16,031 bases of DNA from CAYLZN01 sp964387935 (GCA_964387935.1 CAYLZN010000104.1:1-16031), one strand, 5' to 3'. Shown: positions 7,091 to 14,613, counted from the stretch's first letter. Translations and numbers: made by a program. The notes: generated from the sequence alone by a model not told the origin.

Positions 7091-7720
7091 CATGACGGTG
7101 GCGGCCGCGATGGCTCTCGTGCCGACAAAGGGCATGCAGCAGAGCAGGACCAGGACGACGGGCGGGGCGCCCTTCAGCCTCGACAGCTTCGGATAGCGCA
7201 CCGGGGCGACCATGAGCCCTGAGAAAACCGCCACCAGCGTGACGACGATCGCGGCCAGTTGGGACGGCGTCAGCCAGGCCGTGGCGTCGGTGAACACCGC
7301 CGTCACGCTGACGAAGGCGAAGAACACCGTGCCCAGGCCTGGCAGCTCTCGCACCTCGTGGGTCGTCGCCGTGACGAGTACCCCGTTGCGGGCGTAGCGG
7401 ACGGCCCCGGTCAGCAGCGGGAGGGCGAGCGGCACCTCCAGCGTCGGCTCGACGCCTGCCGGCCCTGCGACGAGTGCGCGCGACAGCGCCCAGGGTGCGA
7501 CGATGTAGCAGAGGTAGTCGGAGAAGTAGTCGAAGAGCGCGCCGAACCGGGAACTGGCCCCGAGGGCGCGCGCAACGGGGCCATCCAGGCCGTCGGTGAC
7601 GGCGCCCAGCGCGATCAGGGTCGCGGCCGACCATAGCTCGCTCCTGAGGGCGGCGATGAGTGCCGCTCCGCCGAGCACGAGCCTCAGACCGGTCAGGAAC
7701 TGTGGAATGAGCGTGCGCAC
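7040..7720 (-). CDS. CDP-alcohol phosphatidyltransferase (phosphatidylserine synthase-like)
   Basis: The 226-residue membrane protein has about six hydrophobic segments and a complete CDP-alcohol phosphotransferase signature: D43-x2-D46-G-x2-A-R-x8-G60-x3-D64-x3-D68 (DGLDGPVARALGASSRFGAL then FDYFSD). The spacing of every conserved residue is exact, so the metal-dependent active site should work. The family moves a phosphatidyl group from CDP-diacylglycerol (or a similar CDP-alcohol) to a hydroxylated acceptor at the inner membrane. The size and pattern are nearest to phosphatidylserine-synthase/phosphatidylglycerophosphate-synthase-like members, but the acceptor cannot be determined. The start is a GTG at 7720 with only a weak purine-rich site upstream. 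The 3' end overlaps the convergent transketolase remnant. No partner such as a decarboxylase is adjacent. Confidence 0.88.
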   Translation of the reverse strand: MRTLIPQFLTGLRLVLGGAALIAALRSELWSAATLIALGAVTDGLDGPVARALGASSRFGALFDYFSDYLCYIVAPWALSRALVAGPAGVEPTLEVPLALPLLTGAVRYARNGVLVTATTHEVRELPGLGTVFFAFVSVTAVFTDATAWLTPSQLAAIVVTLVAVFSGLMVAPVRYPKLSRLKGAPPVVLVLLCCMPFVGTRAIAAATVMLGMLYALTAWLFARRN

Positions 7721-7777
7721 GTGATGTCCGCCCGTGCCGTTACGTTAATCTGATCCGTCAGAAACGATGAAGAGACC

Positions 7778-7812
7778 GTGCCGGGTGCCGAGTGCCCTGT
7801 GCCGGGTGCGGC
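7778..7812. repeat. Degenerate 7-bp tandem array (GTGCCNN, five units)
   Basis: Five consecutive heptamers can be read: GTGCCGG, GTGCCGA, GTGCCCT, GTGCCGG, GTGCGGC. The first five bases are conserved in four units and the last two vary. The array is intergenic, 138 bp before the aldo/keto reductase gene. Confidence 0.7.
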
Positions 7813-7937
7813 CCTGCAGACCGGCCAGCCGGGCGGCTCGCGCCGCGTGGCGCGCGGGGTCGCCCGTTGCGGTGATCGCAGCTGGCGCGGCGCGCGGGGT
7901 GCCGCCGACCCCGCGACTCAGGCCTGCGCGGCCCTGC

Positions 7938-7943
7938 TACACT
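7938..7943 (+). promoter_or_regulatory. -10-like box (TACACT) of the aldo/keto reductase gene
   Basis: TACACT lies 7 nt before the ATG at 7951, so the predicted transcription start is at or next to the start codon. There is no Shine-Dalgarno, which fits a leaderless mRNA. No -35 was recognised. Confidence 0.4.
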
Positions 7944-7950
7944 CGACACG

Positions 7951-8916
7951 ATGCGCTATCGTCGATTTGGCCGACTGGGATGGTCCGTGGCCGAGGTCGG
8001 CTACGGCATGTGGGGCATGGGCGGGTGGACGGGGTCGAACGACGACCAGTCGCGGGCGGCCATCGACCGGGCCATCGCCCTGGGCTGTAACTTCTTCGAT
8101 ACCGCGCTCGCCTACGGGCAAGGGCACAGTGAGCGGCTGCTCGGGCAGGCGCTGCGACATCACCAGGGCGCGCGCCCGTTCGTTGCGACGAAGGTCCCGC
8201 CGAAGAACATGGCGTGGCCGGGCCGCGCCTCCACCCCCGTCGCCGACGTGTTTCCGCCGGACCACATCAGGGCGGCCACCGAGCGGAGCCTGCAGAACCT
8301 GGGCCTGAACTCCGTCGATCTCCAGCAACTCCACGTCTGGAGCGACGCCTGGGCTGCCGACGAGGGCTGGAAGAGGGCGGTGGCGGACCTGAAGCGCGAG
8401 GGCCTGATTCGCGGGTTCGGGATCAGCGTCAACCGCTGGGAGCCGGCCAACGTGCTCGCGGCGCTCGAGACGGGGCTCGTCGACGCGGTGCAGGTGGTCT
8501 ACAACCTCTTCGACCAGGCGCCGGAGGACGAACTGTTCCCCGCCTGCGAGCGCCTCGACGTGGCGGTCATCGCGCGCGTCCCGTTCGACGAGGGCAGCCT
8601 CACAGGGACCTTGACCGCCGACACCACGTTTCCCGACAACGACTGGCGCAGCATCTACTTCACGCCAGAGAACCTGCGCCAGACGCTTGCGCGCGTCGAA
8701 GCGGTGCGACCGCAGGTGCCGGAGGGCTGGACGCTGCCCGACCTGGCCCTGCGCTACATCCTGCAGCATCGCGCGGTATCCACGACGATTCCGGGCATGC
8801 GTCGGCCCGCGCACGTCGAGGCCAATCTCGCGGTGAGCGACGGCCGGCCGCTGACGGGGACTCTCCACGCCAGCCTTCGGGCGCACCGGTGGGACAGGAC
8901 CCAGGTGATTCCGTGA
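7951..8916 (+). CDS. Aldo/keto reductase
   Basis: The 321-residue protein is a complete (beta/alpha)8 aldo/keto reductase. The catalytic tetrad is visible: Asp50 and Tyr55 in FFDTALAYGQGHSE, Lys81 in FVATKVPP and His128 in LQQLHVWSD. The N-terminus MRYRRFGRLGWSVAEVGYG is the usual start of the family, followed by the ALGCNFFDTA strand, and the C-terminus carries the NADP(H)-binding-type motif VSTTIPGMRRPAHVEANL. The expected reaction is NAD(P)H-dependent reduction of a carbonyl compound in the cytoplasm; the substrate is unknown. The start agrees with the family, and a -10-like TACACT just upstream suggests leaderless expression. rraA follows in the same direction after 68 bp that hold a tandem 7-bp array, so a joint transcript is possible but not obvious. 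Confidence 0.92.
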   Translation: MRYRRFGRLGWSVAEVGYGMWGMGGWTGSNDDQSRAAIDRAIALGCNFFDTALAYGQGHSERLLGQALRHHQGARPFVATKVPPKNMAWPGRASTPVADVFPPDHIRAATERSLQNLGLNSVDLQQLHVWSDAWAADEGWKRAVADLKREGLIRGFGISVNRWEPANVLAALETGLVDAVQVVYNLFDQAPEDELFPACERLDVAVIARVPFDEGSLTGTLTADTTFPDNDWRSIYFTPENLRQTLARVEAVRPQVPEGWTLPDLALRYILQHRAVSTTIPGMRRPAHVEANLAVSDGRPLTGTLHASLRAHRWDRTQVIP

Positions 8917-8942
8917 ACGGTCGTCGGTGGCTGGCAACTGGA

Positions 8943-8984
8943 AACCAACAACCGAGAACCGAGAACCGATAACCGACAACCGAG
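8943..8984. repeat. Degenerate 7-bp tandem array (AACCGAN) ending at the rraA start codon
   Basis: Six heptamers in a row: AACCAAC, AACCGAG, AACCGAG, AACCGAT, AACCGAC, AACCGAG; the ATG of rraA follows at once (8985). A further diverged unit (AACTGGA, 8936-8942) may precede them. The array fills most of the gap after the aldo/keto reductase and occupies the place where a Shine-Dalgarno would be. Confidence 0.85.
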
Positions 8985-9461
8985 ATGAAACCCACGACCG
9001 ATTTGTGTGACCAGTTCGGAGACCTGGTGCGCGTGCTCGAGCCAGGCCTGCAGGATTTCGGTGGCGTGACCGAGTTCTCCGGACCCGTCGTCACGCTGCG
9101 CGTCTTCGAGGACAACGCGCTCGTACGCGCCACGCTGGAAACGCCCGGCGAGGGCCGTGTGCTGGTGATCGACGGCGGGAGGTCGACGCGAACCGCGCTA
9201 GTGGGTGGTCAGTTGGGTCAGCTCGCGGAGCGGAATCGCTGGGCGGGTGTCGTCGTGTGGGGCGCCGTGCGCGACTCGGCGGAGTTGCGCCAGTGTCACG
9301 TGGGCGTCCGCGCGCTGGCCACCAATCCGCGGAAGAGCGCGAAGCTTGGCGCGGGCGAGCGCGACGTGCCGGTGACGATCGCCGGCGTTCCCATCGCGCC
9401 CGGCCAGTGGATGGCCGCCGACGCCGACGGCATCGTCGTATCGGATCTGGAACTGCCCTGA
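8985..9461 (+). CDS. rraA: RraA-family protein (RNase E regulator-like / class II aldolase-like)
   Basis: The 158-residue protein aligns end to end, by eye, with E. coli RraA: TxxLCDxF at the start, VEP-type VLEPGLQDFGG, VFEDNALVR, GRVLVIDGGRSTRTALVG (residues 57-74), WAGVVVWGAVRDSAEL (86-101) and ADADGIVVSD near the end. Family members form trimers; E. coli RraA inhibits RNase E, while relatives are 4-hydroxy-4-methyl-2-oxoglutarate aldolases or oxaloacetate decarboxylases. Here the aldolase-type signature G75-x20-R96-D97-x2-E100 is complete, so metal-dependent catalysis is possible, whereas E. coli RraA has Gln after the Arg. The start lies directly against a 7-bp repeat array with only GAG as ribosome-binding material. 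A small HExxH membrane protein gene follows after 5 nt, probably cotranscribed. Confidence 0.9.
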   Translation: MKPTTDLCDQFGDLVRVLEPGLQDFGGVTEFSGPVVTLRVFEDNALVRATLETPGEGRVLVIDGGRSTRTALVGGQLGQLAERNRWAGVVVWGAVRDSAELRQCHVGVRALATNPRKSAKLGAGERDVPVTIAGVPIAPGQWMAADADGIVVSDLELP

Positions 9462-9466
9462 GCCCT

Positions 9467-9952
9467 GTGCCTGCTCTTCTCCGCTATCTCTGGTCCAGCC
9501 CAACCTCGCTGCTGGGGCTCACGGTGGCGTTGCTCGCGCTGCCGCGCGGACGAGCGCGGCTCGTTCGAGGAGTGCTCGAGGTGCACGGCCCGTTGCTGGG
9601 CTGGGCGCTGACGCGGCTCGTCCCCATTCCCGGCGGTGCGGCGGCCATGACGTTGGGCCACGTCGTCCTCGGGCGCGATGCGACGTGCCTGGAGCGTACG
9701 CGCGCGCACGAACGGGTGCACGTGCAGCAGGGCGAGCGCTGGGGACCGTTCTTCGTCCCGGTCTACCTCCTGGCCAGCCTGTACCTGCTGGTCGCGGGCA
9801 GGGACGCCTACCACGACAACCCGTTCGAGCGTGAGGCCCACTCGCGCGAGCGCGCGCAGGGGCCGGCCCGCTCGCAGTCGGACGGGCGTGCCTTTCAGGC
9901 GCGGCCGGGTCGCGCCCGCCTCACCAGATCCGCGCGCGCTCCGCGGGCGTGA
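9467..9952 (+). CDS. Small membrane protein with HExxH motif, unknown function
   Basis: I chose the GTG at 9467, 5 nt after the rraA stop, because the translation from there (MPALLRYLWSSPTSLLGL) matches the N-terminus of a widespread uncharacterised bacterial family. It gives 161 residues. There is one N-terminal hydrophobic segment (about 10-27), GHVVLGRD, then RAHERVHVQQGERWGPFF with His81-Glu82-x-x-His85, a second hydrophobic segment (PVYLLASLYLLVAG), and YHDNPFEREA with Glu121/Glu123. HExxH plus a downstream Glu is a possible zinc site, so it may be a minimal membrane metalloprotein; activity is unproven. The last 35 residues or so (Arg/Ala-rich) exceed the usual family length and overlap the 3' end of the convergent M13 peptidase gene by 32 bp. 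No Shine-Dalgarno is seen; translational coupling to rraA is likely. Confidence 0.75.
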   Translation: MPALLRYLWSSPTSLLGLTVALLALPRGRARLVRGVLEVHGPLLGWALTRLVPIPGGAAAMTLGHVVLGRDATCLERTRAHERVHVQQGERWGPFFVPVYLLASLYLLVAGRDAYHDNPFEREAHSRERAQGPARSQSDGRAFQARPGRARLTRSARAPRA

Positions 9953-11951
9953 GGAAGAGCCTGTCGCCGGGCTTCACGCCGAACGCCTCGTACCACGCAT
10001 CGATGTTTCGCACGGGACCGTCCACGCGGAATCGGGCGGGGGAGTGCGGGTCAGACGCCACCTGCTGCTTGACCGCATCGTCGCGCTGCTTCGACTGCCA
10101 GGCCTGCGCCCAGCCCAGGAACACTCGCTGGTCGCCGGTGAGCCCGTCGATGACGGGGGCGGGCTTGCCGCCCAGCGAGGCCCGGTAGGCATCGAGGGCC
10201 AGCGTGAGGCCCGCCACGTCGGCGATGTTCTCTCCCAGGGTCAGTTGCCCGTTGACGGGCAGGCCAGGCGCCACCTCGTAGGTGCCGTACTGGGTGACCA
10301 GGCGGGCGCTTTGCGCCTCGAAACGTGCGGCGTCCTCCTTGGTCCACCAGTCGCGCAGCTCGCCCTTCGCGTCGTACTTGCGGCCCTGGTCGTCGAAGCC
10401 GTGGCTGATCTCGTGGCCGATCACCCCGCCGATGGCGCCATAGTTGATGGCCGGGTCGGCGGTGAGGGCGAAATACGGCGCCTGGAGGATGGCGGCCGGA
10501 AAGACGATGACGTTGCGGCTGGGGTCGGAGTAGGCATTCACCGTCTGGGGCGTCATGTACCACTCTTCCTGGTCCACGGGCTTGCCAAGTTTGCCGGTGC
10601 GATAGGCCCACTCGAACGCGTTCGACCGCACCACGTTGCCGTAGAGATCGTCACGCGAGACGGCGAGGCCCTCGTAGTCGCGCCACGCGTTCGGATGGCC
10701 GACGCGCACGCGCATCCGATCCAGCTTCTCGAGAGCTTCTGCCTTCGTCGAGTCGCTCATCCACGCGAGAGCGCGGATCCGGGCGGCCATGGCCACCTTG
10801 AGGTTCGCCACCAGGCGCTCCATTTCGGCCTTGGCGGCGGGTGGGAAGTACTTCGCGACGTACTGCTGGCCCACGGCTTCGCCGAGGCTGCCGTCCACGA
10901 GTGTGACCGCGCGCTTCCAGCGGGGTCGGTTCTGCTCGAGGCCCGAGAGCGCCTTGCCGCGAAAGGCGAAGCGGCTGTCCACGTAGCGCGTCGGCAGGTA
11001 GGGCGACGCCTGATCGATGGTGTGGAAGGCCTGCCACGCCCGAAGCGTGTCGAGGGGGGTGTTGGCAAAGACCGAGGCGATCGCGGGAAACGCGGACTTC
11101 TCGTTCACGACCACGCGCGAGAGCAGCGGGACGCCGGCGCCGCGCAGGTAGGCCTTCCAGGGAAAGCCAGGCGCCAGCGTCTCCAGCGCGTCGATCGACA
11201 TCGGGTTGTACGTCTTCTCGACATCCCGCCGCTCGGCTGCGGGCCAGCTGGCTTCCGCCACCTTCGTTTCGAATGCCACCACTGATCTCGCGGCGTTCCT
11301 GGCGTCTGGCCACCCCGCCATGGCCAGGGCCCGGCCGACATACTCCTCGTAGGCCGCCCGCTGCACCTTGAACGTGTCGGTGAGGTAGTAGTCCCGATCG
11401 GGCATGCCCAGGCCCGACTGCGCCAGGAGGAAGGCATAGCGGTTCGGGTCCTTCGGATCGGGGTCCACGTACGCGCCAAACAGCGAGCCGCCGAAGGTGG
11501 CGCTCGTGCGGCCCATGTGCTCGGCGAGGGCCGCCTTGTCGCCGAGCGCCGCGACTCTCGCGAGATCCGCTTTCAGCGAGGCGTCGCCCGCGGCCTCGAC
11601 CCTTCCCTCGTCCATGAACGCCGCGTACAGATCGCCGATCTTCCGCGCCGTCGGGCTCGACGGATTGCTGGCCGCCTCTTCGATGACGGCGCGCAACTGG
11701 TTCTGCGAGAGGTTGAACACGTCGTACCCGACGCTCAGCGACGGCTGGTCCGGCGGGATCTCCGCCTTCCGGTACCAGGCCCCGTTGGCGTAGTCGAAGA
11801 AGCTGTCGCCGGGCTTCACGCCGAGGTCACGGGTGGAGAGGTCGAAGCCCCACGTTCCGTACCGCTTCGGGGTGACATCGGCGGCAGCGAGCAGGGCAGC
11901 GACGGCGCTGAGACACACGGCCGAGGACAGCAGAGCGATTCTGGTGCGCAT
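9921..11951 (-). CDS. M13-family (neprilysin/PepO-like) zinc metallopeptidase
   Basis: The 676-residue protein starts at an ATG (11951) with a strong Shine-Dalgarno (AGGAGG), followed by a signal peptide (MRTRIALLSSAVCLSAVAAL, cleavage near AAA-DV), so it is exported. The N-terminal M13 domain begins GTWGFDLSTRDLGVKPGDSF with the family's DFYxYANGxW pattern (FFDYANGAWYRK). In the catalytic domain are NAYSDPSRNVIVFPAAIL (substrate-binding NAYY-like motif), the zinc motif VIGHEISHGFDDQGRKYD with His513-Glu514-His517, the third ligand in GENIADVAGL (Glu574), and the family's C-terminal segment FGVKPGDRLFLTPAERARIW. All catalytic residues are present and the length is normal. It should cleave oligopeptides in the periplasm or at the surface. 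An in-frame upstream ATG at 12038 is rejected because it would bury the signal peptide. Confidence 0.95.
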   Translation of the reverse strand: MRTRIALLSSAVCLSAVAALLAAADVTPKRYGTWGFDLSTRDLGVKPGDSFFDYANGAWYRKAEIPPDQPSLSVGYDVFNLSQNQLRAVIEEAASNPSSPTARKIGDLYAAFMDEGRVEAAGDASLKADLARVAALGDKAALAEHMGRTSATFGGSLFGAYVDPDPKDPNRYAFLLAQSGLGMPDRDYYLTDTFKVQRAAYEEYVGRALAMAGWPDARNAARSVVAFETKVAEASWPAAERRDVEKTYNPMSIDALETLAPGFPWKAYLRGAGVPLLSRVVVNEKSAFPAIASVFANTPLDTLRAWQAFHTIDQASPYLPTRYVDSRFAFRGKALSGLEQNRPRWKRAVTLVDGSLGEAVGQQYVAKYFPPAAKAEMERLVANLKVAMAARIRALAWMSDSTKAEALEKLDRMRVRVGHPNAWRDYEGLAVSRDDLYGNVVRSNAFEWAYRTGKLGKPVDQEEWYMTPQTVNAYSDPSRNVIVFPAAILQAPYFALTADPAINYGAIGGVIGHEISHGFDDQGRKYDAKGELRDWWTKEDAARFEAQSARLVTQYGTYEVAPGLPVNGQLTLGENIADVAGLTLALDAYRASLGGKPAPVIDGLTGDQRVFLGWAQAWQSKQRDDAVKQQVASDPHSPARFRVDGPVRNIDAWYEAFGVKPGDRLFLTPAERARIW

Positions 11952-11983
11952 GCCGGGCAGTTCCTCCTGGAAACCAACCTCAG

Positions 11984-11989
11984 ATTCTA
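11984..11989 (-). promoter_or_regulatory. -10 box (TAGAAT) of the M13 peptidase gene
   Basis: TAGAAT on the minus strand lies 32 nt before the ATG at 11951, leaving a leader of about 25 nt that holds the AGGAGG Shine-Dalgarno. The same hexamer occurs at 14532. The -35 is not clear. Confidence 0.45.
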
Positions 11990-12054
11990 CGAGGCGACGA
12001 GACGCGAAGTTCAGGACCGGGTCCCCGCCTGCTCTCACGCCGCAACCGAACGTG

Positions 12055-12060
12055 TAAAAT
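12055..12060 (+). promoter_or_regulatory. -10 box (TAAAAT) of the Ser/Thr kinase gene
   Basis: TAAAAT sits 13 nt before the ATG at 12074, predicting a leader of about 6 nt. An earlier in-frame ATG (12059) overlaps the box itself and so could not be in the mRNA, which supports 12074 as the true start. Confidence 0.5.
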
Positions 12061-12073
12061 GCGATCTTCGCGC

Positions 12074-14482
12074 ATGATCGGACACACTCTGGGCCATCAC
12101 CGGGTCCTCGAACGAATCGGCGCCGGCGGGATGGGTGAGGTCTACCGCGCCCGCGACGAGCGTCTGGAGCGTGACGTCGCCCTGAAGGTTCTTCGGGCCG
12201 GCGCGCTGGCCGACGAGGACATGCGCAAGCGGTTCCGCAAGGAGGCGCTGGCCCTGTCGAGGCTGAATCACCCGAACATCGAGACCATTCACGAGTTCGA
12301 CACGCAGGACGGCCTCGACTTCCTCGTGATGGAGTACGTCACGGGCGTCACGCTGAGCGACACGCTCGCGCAGGGCCCGCTCGCTGAACGGGAACTGCTG
12401 CACCTGGGCACTCAGCTCGCCGAAGGCCTGGCCGCCGCGCACGAGCAGGGCATCGTGCACCGCGACGTGAAGCCGGGAAACCTCCGGGTCACGCCGTCCG
12501 GCCGCCTGAAGATCCTCGATTTCGGCCTGGCGCGGCTGTTGACACCCGAGACCAGCGTGACAGCGGCCACGACCGAGATCTTCACCGGGACCCAGACGCT
12601 GGCGGGCACGCTCCCGTACATGTCTCCCGAGCAACTGCAAGGCGCGCACATCGACCATCGGAGCGATATCTGGGCGGCCGGGGTGGTGCTCTACGAGATG
12701 GCCACCGGCCGCCGACCCTTCGACGGCCAGCTCGTCTCGGACGTCATCGTCGGCATCCAGACCCAGGCGCCGACGCCGCCGAGCCGGGTTGGAGCAGGCG
12801 TGTCACCCGGGTTGGAGCGGGTCATCCTCGGGTGCCTCGAGAAAGACCCGGCTCGTAGATATCAGACGGCGGGCGATCTCCTGGCGGACCTCCGCCGCCT
12901 CGAGGTGGGGACCGGTGCCAACGCCTCGGGTGCTGACGCCGGGGCCTCGGAGCCCGAACCTCGCCGTGGACGTCAGAAGCGCTGGAACCGGGTCGCCGTG
13001 TGGGTGCCGCTCGGGCTGCTGGTGCTCGGCGCGGTGCTCGGCCTGCTCACCGCCCGCGGCGCGTGGAAAGGGGGCTCGACGGCGCCGCCGCAGCCGGCGA
13101 TCGCCTCGCTCGCGGTCCTTCCGCTGACGAGCCTGTCCGGCCAGCCGGCGCAGGACTTCGTCGCCGACGGGCTGCACGAAGCGCTCATCACCGAGCTGTC
13201 GAAAATCGGCGCCGTCCGTGTCATCTCCCGCACCTCGACCCTGCGATTCAAGGGGCAGTCACTGCCGCTGGCGCAGCTCGGGCGAGAGCTCAGCGTCGAT
13301 GCGGTGATCGAGGGCTCGGTGCTCAGGTCTGGCAACCGCCTGCGGGTGTCCGTGCAGCTGATCAAGGTCGACCCGGAGCAGCATCTCTGGGCGGACAGCT
13401 TCGATCGCGAGTTCTCCGACGTCCTCTACCTGACCAGCGAGGTGGCGCAGTCGGTGGCCAGGGAAATCCGTGTGACGCTGACGCCCACCGAGCGGGCCCG
13501 CCTCGCCCGCGCGCGGCCGGTGAACTCCCAGGCCTACGAGGAGTACGTGCGCGGCCGGCACTTCTGGAATCAGCGCAGCATCGAGGGATACCGCCAGGCC
13601 GTCGGAAGCTTTCGACGGGCCATCGAGCTCGATTCCGGGTACGCGCCTGCGCACGCCGGGCTTGGTGAGGTCTACATGCTGCTGGGCGAGCAGGGGGGCA
13701 TGTCGACCGACGAGGCACGGACGCTCGCGTCAGCCGCCATCGACAAGGCGCTCGACCTGGACCCGGATCTCGCGGAGGCCCACAGCGCACTTGGGCTGCT
13801 CAAGTTCTACTGGGAATGGGACTGGGCGGCGGCGGATGCCGCGTTCAGGCATGCCATCGCGTTGAATCCCGGCTATGCCGCGGCGCACCAGTTGTACGGG
13901 CGCGCGCTCGGATTCCTCGGCCGGCACGACGACTGCCGGCGGGAGCTGCAGCGGGCCCGGGAACTCGACCCGCTCTCGGCCATCGTCCAGGCCTACTCCG
14001 GCCAGGCCTTCATCCAGTTGCGCCAGTACGACCGCGCGGCGGCGGACCTCGAGTCGTCGGCGGAGCTCAATCCGAACCATGCGCTGATCCGGCACAACCT
14101 GGCCGAGGTGTACCTGGCACAAGGCCGCCACGACGACGCCCTGGACCAGGCGCTGCGCTCGGTCGAACTGTCTCGCGAGCCGAGTCTCCACTATCGCGCC
14201 ATCCTGGGTGCGGCCTACGCCATGGCGAACCGGCGAACGGAAGCCTCGAGCGAACTGAAGGAATTGACGAGCCGATCGAAGCAGGGGTTGGTCTCCGACG
14301 TGGACATGGCTCTCCTCGAGACGGCCCTCGGGAACCGGGACGCCGCCCTGACGTGGCTGGAGCGGGGATCGGCCAGGCGGGACCCGTGGCTGGCGCAACT
14401 CAAAGGCTGGCCCTGGTTCGACTCGCTGGCCGCCGAGCCCCGCTACCAGGCCGTGCTCGAACGCCTGCGCTTTCCAAGGTAG
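12074..14482 (+). CDS. Transmembrane Ser/Thr protein kinase with TolB-like and TPR output region
   Basis: The 802-residue protein starts MIGHTLGHHRVLERIGAGGM, the standard start of this acidobacterial kinase family, which is why 12074 is chosen over 12059. Residues 1-275 are a Hanks-type kinase: glycine loop IGAGGMGEVY, Lys38 in ALKVL, catalytic Asp131 in IVHRDVKPGN, DFG Asp149, and MSPEQL for the P+1 region, all intact. A charged linker leads to one membrane helix (about 307-329, VWVPLGLLVLGAVLGLL). Residues 343-475 form a TolB/FlgO-like domain (IASLAVLPLTSLSG, then AVIEGSVLRSGNRLRVSVQL). From about 487 to the end are TPR-type helical repeats. The kinase faces the cytoplasm and the TPR region the periplasm. 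Targets are unknown. The divergent M13 gene shares the 122-bp intergenic region. Confidence 0.93.
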   Translation: MIGHTLGHHRVLERIGAGGMGEVYRARDERLERDVALKVLRAGALADEDMRKRFRKEALALSRLNHPNIETIHEFDTQDGLDFLVMEYVTGVTLSDTLAQGPLAERELLHLGTQLAEGLAAAHEQGIVHRDVKPGNLRVTPSGRLKILDFGLARLLTPETSVTAATTEIFTGTQTLAGTLPYMSPEQLQGAHIDHRSDIWAAGVVLYEMATGRRPFDGQLVSDVIVGIQTQAPTPPSRVGAGVSPGLERVILGCLEKDPARRYQTAGDLLADLRRLEVGTGANASGADAGASEPEPRRGRQKRWNRVAVWVPLGLLVLGAVLGLLTARGAWKGGSTAPPQPAIASLAVLPLTSLSGQPAQDFVADGLHEALITELSKIGAVRVISRTSTLRFKGQSLPLAQLGRELSVDAVIEGSVLRSGNRLRVSVQLIKVDPEQHLWADSFDREFSDVLYLTSEVAQSVAREIRVTLTPTERARLARARPVNSQAYEEYVRGRHFWNQRSIEGYRQAVGSFRRAIELDSGYAPAHAGLGEVYMLLGEQGGMSTDEARTLASAAIDKALDLDPDLAEAHSALGLLKFYWEWDWAAADAAFRHAIALNPGYAAAHQLYGRALGFLGRHDDCRRELQRARELDPLSAIVQAYSGQAFIQLRQYDRAAADLESSAELNPNHALIRHNLAEVYLAQGRHDDALDQALRSVELSREPSLHYRAILGAAYAMANRRTEASSELKELTSRSKQGLVSDVDMALLETALGNRDAALTWLERGSARRDPWLAQLKGWPWFDSLAAEPRYQAVLERLRFPR

Positions 14483-14531
14483 GCCAGAGGTTCTGGACGC
14501 GGCGGACTTCGCGCGAGTCCGCGCGACGAGG

Positions 14532-14537
14532 TAGAAT
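14532..14537 (+). promoter_or_regulatory. Candidate -10 box (TAGAAT) of the DUF454 gene
   Basis: TAGAAT in the 131-bp gap after the kinase gene, identical to the -10 candidate at 11984-11989 on the other strand. It would give a leader of roughly 70 nt that ends in the GGAGG Shine-Dalgarno at 14600-14604. Confidence 0.35.
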
Positions 14538-14613
14538 TCCTCCACTCGTACGACAGCGACCGCGGCGGCGCCGACGCAGCCTGCGGCCTGTTCCGGCGTG
14601 GAGGACGCCCGTC

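Larger units (their letters stand above)
7721..7950. other. 230-bp intergenic region between divergent phosphatidyltransferase and aldo/keto reductase genes
   Basis: It contains a tandem 7-bp array (7778-7812), a 12-bp direct repeat GGCGCGCGGGGT at 7849-7860 and 7889-7900 (40 bp apart), and a -10-like box at 7938-7943. An AT-richer patch lies at 7739-7770. I see no coding sequence I would trust. Confidence 0.6.

Noticed and set aside
7918..8979. A 353-codon open frame antisense to the aldo/keto reductase
   Set aside because: The composition mirrors the reductase codons, and its N-terminus is simply the reverse of the heptamer array.
7778..8984. CRISPR array
   Set aside because: The repeats are 7-bp tandem units without spacers, and no cas genes are present.
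9678..11285. A 535-codon open frame antisense to the M13 peptidase
   Set aside because: Shadow of the peptidase gene, with no recognisable domain and no plausible start site.
14484..14496. Hairpin CCAGA-GGT-TCTGG after the kinase stop as a terminator
   Set aside because: The stem has only 5 bp and no T-run follows.
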